DNA of 11,788 bases, taken from Nitrosomonadales bacterium. GTDB lineage: Bacteria; Pseudomonadota; Gammaproteobacteria; Burkholderiales; Gallionellaceae. Below are positions 1 through 5,630 of this stretch, piece after piece. Within the stretch, counting starts at the first letter, position 1. Each line of letters begins with the position of its first letter. The position numbers and the translations under genes were made by a program. The notes beneath the pieces were generated by a model. That model was not told the DNA's origin. It searched no databases and saw only the letters and a list, made by a program, of their open reading frames with translations. Location: assembly GCA_003235435.1 (NCBI GenBank), contig QJWF01000073.1:1-11788 (forward strand). Reading direction: 5' to 3'.

Positions 1-1265
1 TTTTGCAGCAATGCATAAAAGAAACCGTCATGCTGTTCATCGCGCAACAATTGTCCTTCGCTTCGTCCAGGCAAAATCACCGGTAATCGAAGCGCATCCG
101 GCTGTTGCCCAAGAAATGCAGTGATGAGCTGATCGTTCTCCTGTTGAAACACCGAACAGGTGGCATAGAGCAATTTACCATCTTGCTCCATCAGTCGCCA
201 CAATGAGCTCAGGATTCCAAGTTGCTGCTCGGCGAAACCTGAAATATCGGCGCGACGGCGCAACCACTTGACATCAGGATGCCGGCGAACCACGCCTGAG
301 GCAGAGCAAGGCACATCGGCCAGAATACGCTGGAAACTTCTTCCATCCCACCAATTTTTCGGCTGCGCTGCATCACCGACTGCCAGCCGGGCTGATAGTC
401 TCAGGCGCTGCAAATTTTTCGCAACAAGTTGCAAACGCTTTTCGTCCTTGTCCAGCGCCAAAATTTCCGCCGATGCAAGCTCAAGGATATGTGCCGTCTT
501 TCCGCCCGGCGCTGCACAGGCATCCAGCACACGCATCCCTTCGTACACATCCAGCAGACGCGCTGCATATTGGGCACCTGCATCCTGAACCGAGACCAAT
601 CCAGCAGTGAATCCAGGCAATCTGTCCACCGCAACCGGTTTATCCAGCAACAAAGCGTCGGGTTCGATGACCTTTGCTGACATATCTTGCTGTGCAAGCA
701 ATGCAAGATAATCCTCGGCAGAAATGCGCCGCCTGTTGACCCGCAATGTCATCGGCGGATGCCGGTTGCCCGCTTCGAGCAGCGCCGGACCGCGTGCGCC
801 GTATTGAGCGTGCAGCTCGTCTATCCACCACTGCGGATAACTGTATCTCCCTTCCGGAAGCTGTGCCGCCTGAACAAGCAGTATCGGCTGGTTGCGCAGA
901 AAATTGCGCAGCAGGGCGTTCACCAGACCGCTGATGCGCGAATTCAGAGTATGGGCAGCGCGTACCGCGTGATCGACCACCGCATGTGGTGCCGTTTTGC
1001 TGTACTGCAATTGATATAGTGCAACCAGCAGCAAGCAGCGAACGCGATCATCATGCAATGGTTTGTGCAAGAGCATATCCAGTATTGCCTGCAGTTGACC
1101 GAAAAAGCGCAGCGTGCCATAACTCAGATCCTGCAGAGCTGCCCGTTGCGCATGCGTCCAATCCTTCCTGCCGCGCAGCGATTCCTCCAACACCTGGTTA
1201 AGATTGCGCCCGTTGGCCAGCACTTGCTGAACGGCGTTGCCGGCGGTTATCTGGACGAACTGCAC
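1..1265 (-). CDS. rsmB: 16S rRNA (cytosine(967)-C5)-methyltransferase RsmB, 3' end cut by window edge
   Basis: RsmB uses S-adenosylmethionine to make m5C967 in 16S rRNA. I read 421 codons without a stop, ending GFFYALLQ at the window edge; the E. coli protein has 429 residues, so only a few should be missing. Residues 1-140 resemble the NusB-like N-terminal RNA-binding domain. The Rossmann methyltransferase part has the SAM loop DACAAPGGKT (248-257), DKDEKR (272-277), motif IV DVPCSASG with Cys320 and motif VI ATCS with Cys370, the expected catalytic nucleophile (E. coli Cys325 and Cys375). The start must be GTG at 1265: the preceding in-frame codon is TAA (1266-1268), and the first in-frame ATG lies inside the conserved N-terminal domain. 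A GGGTG lies 7 nt upstream. It follows fmt by 14 nt, last of the visible def-fmt-rsmB operon. Family assignment is sure; the start is fairly sure. Confidence 0.96.
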   Translation of the reverse strand, partial: MQFVQITAGNAVQQVLANGRNLNQVLEESLRGRKDWTHAQRAALQDLSYGTLRFFGQLQAILDMLLHKPLHDDRVRCLLLVALYQLQYSKTAPHAVVDHAVRAAHTLNSRISGLVNALLRNFLRNQPILLVQAAQLPEGRYSYPQWWIDELHAQYGARGPALLEAGNRHPPMTLRVNRRRISAEDYLALLAQQDMSAKVIEPDALLLDKPVAVDRLPGFTAGLVSVQDAGAQYAARLLDVYEGMRVLDACAAPGGKTAHILELASAEILALDKDEKRLQLVAKNLQRLRLSARLAVGDAAQPKNWWDGRSFQRILADVPCSASGVVRRHPDVKWLRRRADISGFAEQQLGILSSLWRLMEQDGKLLYATCSVFQQENDQLITAFLGQQPDALRLPVILPGRSEGQLLRDEQHDGFFYALLQ

Positions 1266-1279
1266 TTAAAGGCACCCAT

Positions 1280-2209
1280 CTATGCCACAAGAAAACTGTC
1301 GCCAACCCTGACCGGCATGGCTTGCATGAACTGTACGGCGGAATGGGGCTTGCCGCCGGGACGCTGCAGCATTTCAAGCCGCAATGCGTTTTTGCCGCAA
1401 CCAACGGTAATGCCACTTTTATCCACCGCGATCACTTTCCCCGGATCACCTTTCTGGCCAACAGACAGCGCCGCCTGCCATATCTTGATTGTTGTTCCAT
1501 TCAATTCTGCATAGCAGACAGGAAAAGGATTGAAGGCGCGTACCGTGCGCTCGATCAGCCGGGCATCTTGATTCCAGTCAATGCGGGCTTCGCTCTTGAG
1601 CAATTTGGTGGCGTAACATGCCTTGCCTTCGTCCTGACTGACCGGCACCAAAAGCTTTTTTTGAATGAGACTCAGTGTTTCAAGGATGCAATTCGCTCCG
1701 ATTGCAGCCAACTTGTCCTGCAGTGTTTGTGCAGTGTCGGTTTTAGCGATCGGGCAGGCGCACTGCAATAGCATGTCACCGGTATCCAATCCCTCGTCCA
1801 TTTGCATGATCGTAATACCGGTCTCGGCATCGCCGGCCTGAATAGCCCGCTGAATTGGCGCCGCACCGCGCCAGCGTGGCAACAGGGAGGCATGTATGTT
1901 CAAACAGCCATGTCGAGGCATTTGAAGCACTGCTTTAGGCAGTATCAAACCATAGGCCGCAACCACCATCACATCTGCAGCAAGCTCGGCGATCTCTCGC
2001 TGAATTTCTGCGGACCTTAAACTCGGCGGCTGCAGAACAGCAAGCCCGTATTGCAGCGCCAACTGCTTAACCGCACTGAATGTGAGTTTCAAGCCTCGTC
2101 CGGCCGGACGGTCCGGCTGGGTCAACACAGCAACCACTTGATGTTCTTTGTGCAACGACGCCAACGCGCTAGCCGCAAACTGAGGCGTGCCGGCAAAGAT
2201 TATTTTCAT
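1280..2209 (-). CDS. fmt: Methionyl-tRNA formyltransferase
   Basis: Transfers a formyl group from 10-formyltetrahydrofolate to Met-tRNA(fMet), giving the initiator tRNA used in bacterial translation. The 309-residue product is close to the usual length (E. coli 315). It opens MKIIFAGTPQFAASAL, typical of the Rossmann-like formyltransferase domain (about 1-200). The signature NIHASLLPRWRGAAPIQ starts at Asn104, so Asn104, His106 and Asp142 (in MDEGLDTGDM) match the catalytic Asn-His-Asp triad. Residues about 205-309 form the C-terminal beta-barrel that binds tRNA. The ATG at 2209 has only a weak upstream GGA (11 nt away). It lies 50 nt after def and 14 nt before rsmB on the same strand, so it is probably co-transcribed with both; its product is the substrate source for the Def reaction. 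Confidence 0.98.
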   Translation of the reverse strand: MKIIFAGTPQFAASALASLHKEHQVVAVLTQPDRPAGRGLKLTFSAVKQLALQYGLAVLQPPSLRSAEIQREIAELAADVMVVAAYGLILPKAVLQMPRHGCLNIHASLLPRWRGAAPIQRAIQAGDAETGITIMQMDEGLDTGDMLLQCACPIAKTDTAQTLQDKLAAIGANCILETLSLIQKKLLVPVSQDEGKACYATKLLKSEARIDWNQDARLIERTVRAFNPFPVCYAELNGTTIKIWQAALSVGQKGDPGKVIAVDKSGITVGCGKNALRLEMLQRPGGKPHSAVQFMQAMPVRVGDSFLVA

Positions 2210-2259
2210 AATGGAATAATTCCGGTGAAATTCTGCTCAACTCTACAAGCAGAGTGGGC

Positions 2260-2763
2260 CTACATGGTCTCACGTAAACGTTTTTTTAGTTTTGTCCGAA
2301 TACGGGTCTGCTTGAGTTGTGAAAGATATTCCACGAACACCTTGCCGAGCAGGTGATCCATCTCGTGCTGTACGCATACTGCCAGCAAGCCTTCTGCTTC
2401 CAGCATGAATGGCTCGCCCTTTTCGTCAAGGGCGCGCACTGTGACTTTTGCGGCGCGTCGAACCGTTTCATATATCCCCGGGACTGACAGGCAACCCTCT
2501 TCGCATTCCTCTTCGCCGCTGCTGGCGACGATCTCCGGGTTGATGAATACCCGCAATTGATCATGTGTTTCAGAAACATCCAGCACGATGACCTGCTTGT
2601 GAACATCCACCTGGGTCGCTGCCAAACCTATCCCGGGAGCGGCATACATGGTCTCAGCCATTTCGCGTACAAGCTTGCGTATGGATTCATCGACATGCTC
2701 CACCGGCTTGGCAATTTTGTGCAGCCGTTCATCTGGATACTGCAAAATTTTCAGGATTGCCAT
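2260..2763 (-). CDS. def: Peptide deformylase
   Basis: Metallo-hydrolase that removes the formyl group from the N-terminal methionine of nascent proteins at the ribosome. All three family motifs are intact: GIGLAATQV (44-52, Gln51), EEGCLS (88-93, metal ligand Cys91) and QHEMDH (132-137, ligands His133 and His137, catalytic Glu134). These match E. coli Cys90, His132, Glu133 and His136 with an offset of one. I start at the ATG at 2763, giving 167 aa (E. coli 169) and the usual [14 protein letters not shown], because GGAAGAG lies 6 nt upstream of it. A second in-frame ATG at 2778 adds five residues but has no ribosome binding site and would place that GGAAGAG inside the coding region. First gene of the def-fmt-rsmB set, divergent from the LysM gene. 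Confidence 0.98.
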   Translation of the reverse strand: MAILKILQYPDERLHKIAKPVEHVDESIRKLVREMAETMYAAPGIGLAATQVDVHKQVIVLDVSETHDQLRVFINPEIVASSGEEECEEGCLSVPGIYETVRRAAKVTVRALDEKGEPFMLEAEGLLAVCVQHEMDHLLGKVFVEYLSQLKQTRIRTKLKKRLRETM

Positions 2764-2769
2764 TCGTGA

Positions 2770-2776
2770 CTCTTCC
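2770..2776 (-). promoter_or_regulatory. Ribosome binding site of def
   Basis: GGAAGAG on the minus strand, 6 nt before the ATG at 2763. It decides the start: the ATG at 2778 would overlap this site and has nothing similar upstream. Confidence 0.75.
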
Positions 2777-2875
2777 ATGAGGAAACAGATTTATGCTTGC
2801 TAATTTACAGGACAAGATGCAGAATTTGGCGCAACGCCGCAATGTACGTGTCCTTAAAATAATACTGGCTGTATC

Positions 2876-2879
2876 GGAG
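2876..2879 (+). promoter_or_regulatory. Ribosome binding site deciding the LysM protein start
   Basis: GGAG, 6 nt before the ATG at 2886. The ATG chosen this way opens directly into a signal peptide (MRKIISLICFLLPLLASA), whereas the longer in-frame reading from 2793 would bury that signal 31 residues inside the protein. Confidence 0.75.
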
Positions 2880-2885
2880 CTTCCA

Positions 2886-3923
2886 ATGCGCAAGATTATA
2901 TCGTTGATTTGCTTTTTGTTGCCCCTCTTGGCCAGCGCCGAACAGCTTCAAATCCGTCCTGACGCCCCTAGCCGATATGTCGTTGTCAAAGGAGACACGC
3001 TTTGGGACATTTCCGAAAAATTTTACGAGGACCCTTGGAAGTGGCCGTATATCTGGGGCCTCAACAAGGAAACGATCAAAGACCCGCACTGGATCTACCC
3101 CGGAGATGTGGTCTATCTCGACCGCAGCAGCGGCACATTGCGCATCAATGAAATGGGAATGACCGGGGCGCAAGCCACGCGCGACGGGAGTGGCGCGGTA
3201 AGGCTTTCTCCCAGAGTGCGTGAGGACATCAGTTCACACGATGCCATCCCAAGCATTCCGGTCGCTGCCATCGCGCCGTTCCTTAGCCGTCCACTGGTCG
3301 TCGATGATGACGCCTTGAAGGAAGCACCAGCGCTGATAGGCGCCCGCGAAGGCCGCGTTATTCTCGGAGAAGGAGATACCTGTTTTGCAAAAGGCCTGAC
3401 TTCGAATATGGGCGACAAATGGCAAATCTACCGTCCCGGCAAGAAATTCATTGATCCGGAAAGCGGCGAGTTGCTGGGCATCGAGGCTATTTACTTGGGC
3501 AACGCCGAAGTTACACATTTTGGCGACATCAGCACAGTATCGATCACGCATTCTGTTCAGGAAACACACCAAGGTGATCGCCTGGTTGTGCCATCAATAG
3601 AGACTGCCACCAACTACCTGCCGCGAGCACCGGAAAGAAACATTTCCGCGAGGGTAATTTCTGTATATGGAGGGGTATCCCAGGCAGGACAGAATACTGC
3701 AATAACGCTGAGCAAGGGTGCGCGCGATGGCGTGGAAATAGGCCATGTGCTGGCCCTGTATCACAAGGGTGAAGTGGTAAAAAGCGAGGGCAAAAGTTAC
3801 ACCCTGCCTGATGAGCGCTATGGCTTGGCGTTCGTGTTCCGCGTGTTCGACAAAGTATCCTACGCGCTGGTCATGCAAACAAAACTGCCGGTGCAATTGC
3901 TGGACCGCGCGCAAAATCCCTAA
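2886..3923 (+). CDS. tsaP: Secreted LysM-domain protein, TsaP-like (type IV pilus secretin-associated)
   Basis: 345-residue exported protein. Residues 1-18 (MRKIISLICFLLPLLASA) form a signal peptide with an AXA-type cleavage site before Glu19; no lipobox cysteine follows, so it should be soluble in the periplasm. A LysM peptidoglycan-binding domain spans about 31-79 (YVVVKGDTLWDIS to IYPGDVVYL). The remainder (about 90-345) lacks transmembrane segments; its end, with ARVISVYGGVSQAGQNT and ITLSKGARDGVEIGHVLALY (about 255-292), resembles the FlgT-like C-terminal domain of the TsaP family. Members of that family bind peptidoglycan and help anchor the type IV pilus secretin. The order fmt-def-LysM-dprA matches, from memory, the Pseudomonas aeruginosa PA0018-PA0021 locus, where the LysM gene is called the TsaP homologue. 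LysM and export are seen in the sequence; the pilus role is inferred from family and synteny. A simpler name is LysM peptidoglycan-binding protein. Confidence 0.88.
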   Translation: MRKIISLICFLLPLLASAEQLQIRPDAPSRYVVVKGDTLWDISEKFYEDPWKWPYIWGLNKETIKDPHWIYPGDVVYLDRSSGTLRINEMGMTGAQATRDGSGAVRLSPRVREDISSHDAIPSIPVAAIAPFLSRPLVVDDDALKEAPALIGAREGRVILGEGDTCFAKGLTSNMGDKWQIYRPGKKFIDPESGELLGIEAIYLGNAEVTHFGDISTVSITHSVQETHQGDRLVVPSIETATNYLPRAPERNISARVISVYGGVSQAGQNTAITLSKGARDGVEIGHVLALYHKGEVVKSEGKSYTLPDERYGLAFVFRVFDKVSYALVMQTKLPVQLLDRAQNP

Positions 3924-4047
3924 TTCCAACTCCTGATAGAAGCGATCACTGTGTTGGCTTCGTATTCGGTTCCTAGCCGTACAAAATGTACTGTTTTCGT
4001 CACCTCATCTTCGCCGCCTTGTGCTCCTTCCTATCAGGAATTGGAAT
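3923..4047. repeat. 125-bp segment bounded by a 17-bp inverted repeat
   Basis: The left arm 3923-3939 (ATTCCAACTCCTGATAG) and right arm 4031-4047 (CTATCAGGAATTGGAAT) are reverse complements at 16 of 17 positions; the one mismatch is C3930 against A4040. With one bulge the pairing could extend about 3 bp inward. The left arm shares its first base with the TAA stop of the LysM gene; the right arm ends directly at the dprA ATG and contains its AGGA. The 91-nt interior has no start-stop pair worth calling, and holds a smaller palindrome GTACA-AAA-TGTAC (3979-3991). A TA dinucleotide touches each end, too short to prove a target duplication. It could be a small non-autonomous element (MITE-like) or a long-range RNA structure in the LysM-dprA transcript. 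It is not a normal terminator: the loop is long and no T-run follows. Confidence 0.7.
4036..4039 (+). promoter_or_regulatory. Ribosome binding site of dprA, inside the inverted-repeat arm
   Basis: AGGA, 8 nt before the ATG at 4048. It lies in the right arm of the 17-bp inverted repeat, so pairing of the two arms in a read-through transcript would cover it. Confidence 0.55.
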
Positions 4048-5145
4048 ATGCGGATGGTCGTTGATGTCTCCCTCAAGGCCTGGCTGACTCTCAGTCTGAC
4101 ACGGGGTTTGGGCGGCGAAAGCGCGCGACGCATGCTAAAGGAGTTCGGCTCTCCCGAAGCGGTCATCTCCGCCTCGATCAGTTCGCTGAAATCGTTTGTC
4201 AAACCCGAAGTCGCTGCCGAGATCAGTGCGGGGATCGCTAAAGACGCCATTGCTCCAACTCTGGCATGGTTGGAAGATTCGAGCAATCACATCTTCACCC
4301 TTGCTGACGATGACTACCCTCGGGCATTGCTGAACATCCCCGACCCGCCGCTGTTGCTATATGTAAAAGGCCGGCCCGACCTGCTCAACCGTACTGCGCT
4401 GGCCGTGGTCGGCAGCCGTAATGCCACCCCGCAAGGCATCGGAAACGCAGAGGCTTTCGCAAAAACGCTGAGCGATGCCGGCATGTGCATCATAAGCGGC
4501 ATGGCTCACGGCATCGATGCCGCAGCACACCGAGGCGCGCTTAAAGGTCAGGGCAGCAGTATTGCGATTGTCGGGACCGGATTAGACAAAGTCTATCCTG
4601 CGGCAAATCGCGATCTCGCACACGCGCTCGCACAACAGGGCGCCCTGATTTCTGAATTTCCGCTAGGCACCCCGCCGCTGGCCGCCAATTTTCCGCGACG
4701 CAATCGCATTATCAGCGGCATGAGTGCAGGTTGCCTGGTTGTGGAAGCGGGTTTGCAAAGCGGTTCACTGATCACCGCCCGTTTGGCCCTGGAACAGGGC
4801 AGGGAGGTGTTCGCCATACCCGGTTCGATACACGCTCCGCAAAGCAAAGGGTCGCATTCTCTCATCAAACAGGGTGCGAAGCTGGTCGAGACAGCACAAG
4901 ATATTCTGGAGGAGTTCAATGGCCTGCGCCCAAGACTTGTTCATAACCCTGCAGATATGGGCTCAGACGAACGGAAAAAAGATTTGGCACTGCTGGATCA
5001 TATTGGTTTCGATCCGGCGGATATAGACACATTGAGCGCGCGCAGTGGCTTGACGGTAGCCGAGCTATCCGCCATGCTGTTGGCACTCGAACTGGAAGGG
5101 CTTATAAGCACATTGCCCGGCGGACTTTATCAACGAATTCAATAA
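4048..5145 (+). CDS. dprA: DNA-processing protein DprA (Smf)
   Basis: DprA binds incoming single-stranded DNA in natural transformation and loads RecA on it. The 365-residue reading has the expected order: a SAM-like helical N-terminal region (about 1-75), the Rossmann-like core (about 80-295) with VVGSRNATPQG (120-130), SGMAHGIDAAAHRGAL (150-165), GTGLDKVYP (176-184), FPRRNRIISG (215-224), SGSLITARLALEQGREVFAIPG (from 238) and KGSHSLIKQGA (267-277), then a C-terminal winged-helix domain (about 305-365, ending GGLYQRIQ). E. coli Smf is of similar length. The start is ATG 4048 (AGGA 8 nt upstream); ATG 4054 is possible, and GTG 4021 is less likely because it would translate the inverted-repeat arm. 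smg follows after 13 nt. Alone it does not prove competence, since dprA also occurs in bacteria not known to transform. Confidence 0.97.
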   Translation: MRMVVDVSLKAWLTLSLTRGLGGESARRMLKEFGSPEAVISASISSLKSFVKPEVAAEISAGIAKDAIAPTLAWLEDSSNHIFTLADDDYPRALLNIPDPPLLLYVKGRPDLLNRTALAVVGSRNATPQGIGNAEAFAKTLSDAGMCIISGMAHGIDAAAHRGALKGQGSSIAIVGTGLDKVYPAANRDLAHALAQQGALISEFPLGTPPLAANFPRRNRIISGMSAGCLVVEAGLQSGSLITARLALEQGREVFAIPGSIHAPQSKGSHSLIKQGAKLVETAQDILEEFNGLRPRLVHNPADMGSDERKKDLALLDHIGFDPADIDTLSARSGLTVAELSAMLLALELEGLISTLPGGLYQRIQ

Positions 5146-5158
5146 AACCACGCAAATC

Positions 5159-5614
5159 ATGTTCGAAATTTTGATGTTTCTGTTTGAAAATTACTTCGAT
5201 GCAGACAGTTATCCCGAAACGGACAAGCTGGAGCGCAAGCTTTCCGCAGCCGGGTTCGAAGACGATGACATCAGCGAAGCACTGACTTGGTTATCCGCGC
5301 TGCAACAGCAGAATACGGAATGCTATCCCTCCCGGCTCGAGAACACAGGGCAGCGTCATTTTGCTGAGCTTGAGTGCCAACGCATCAGTTATGAAGCGCG
5401 CCAATTTCTGTTATTCGCCGAACAGCAACACCTGATTTCTGCTGTCGAGCGCGAAATGATAGTAGACCACGCTGTTGCGCTTCAGCATGAAAACCTTGCT
5501 TTGGATAAGCTCAAATTGGTCATGCTAATGGTGCTGTGGAACCGCCATCATGACCTTGATCAGCTTCTGATCGAAGAGTTGCTTACTCCGCTTCAATTCG
5601 CGCAATTACATTGA
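5159..5614 (+). CDS. smg: Smg family protein (DUF494)
   Basis: 151-residue soluble acidic protein of the Smg/DUF494 family (E. coli Smg is 157 aa). It begins MFEILMFLFENYFDAD, close to the E. coli start MFDVLMYLFETY, and ends in LH as E. coli Smg does; LERKLSAAGFEDDDISEAL (25-43) and LVMLMVLWN (about 120-128) are conserved blocks. It has no signal peptide, transmembrane segment or known catalytic motif. The function is unknown; the gene is recognised by similarity and by its place directly after dprA, conserved in many beta- and gammaproteobacteria. It lies 13 nt after the dprA stop and 16 nt before topA, without a clear Shine-Dalgarno, so translation may be coupled to dprA. Confidence 0.95.
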   Translation: MFEILMFLFENYFDADSYPETDKLERKLSAAGFEDDDISEALTWLSALQQQNTECYPSRLENTGQRHFAELECQRISYEARQFLLFAEQQHLISAVEREMIVDHAVALQHENLALDKLKLVMLMVLWNRHHDLDQLLIEELLTPLQFAQLH

Positions 5615-5630
5615 CACTGACATCACACGC

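Larger units (their letters stand above)
2764..2885. promoter_or_regulatory. Divergent def / tsaP-like promoter region
   Basis: The 122 nt between the two outward-facing start codons must contain the promoters of the def-fmt-rsmB and LysM-dprA units, if the genes are transcribed from here. Rightward, TAAAAT at 2855-2860 matches the sigma-70 -10 box at 5 of 6 positions and would give a leader of about 19 nt before the ATG at 2886, but I see no good -35 at 16-18 nt. Leftward, TAAATT (minus strand, 2807-2802) is a 4 of 6 match, again without a convincing -35. A small hairpin GGCG-CAA-CGCC (2828-2838) lies between. The existence of promoters is inferred from gene orientation; the box assignments are weak. 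Confidence 0.4.

Noticed and set aside
2764..2778. Longer def start at the ATG at 2778
   Set aside because: It lacks a ribosome binding site and overlaps the GGAAGAG that serves ATG 2763; the shorter form matches the family start [11 protein letters not shown].
2793..2885. N-terminal extension of the LysM protein from the ATG at 2793
   Set aside because: It would bury a clear signal peptide 31 residues deep; the ATG at 2886 has GGAG at 6 nt and opens directly into the signal peptide.
4021..4047. GTG start of dprA at 4021
   Set aside because: It would translate the right arm of the inverted repeat and has no good upstream site; ATG 4048 has AGGA at 8 nt.
3923..4047. Intrinsic terminator or Neisseria-type Correia element
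   Set aside because: The loop between the arms is 91 nt and no T-run follows; the terminal sequences do not resemble the Correia ends as I recall them.
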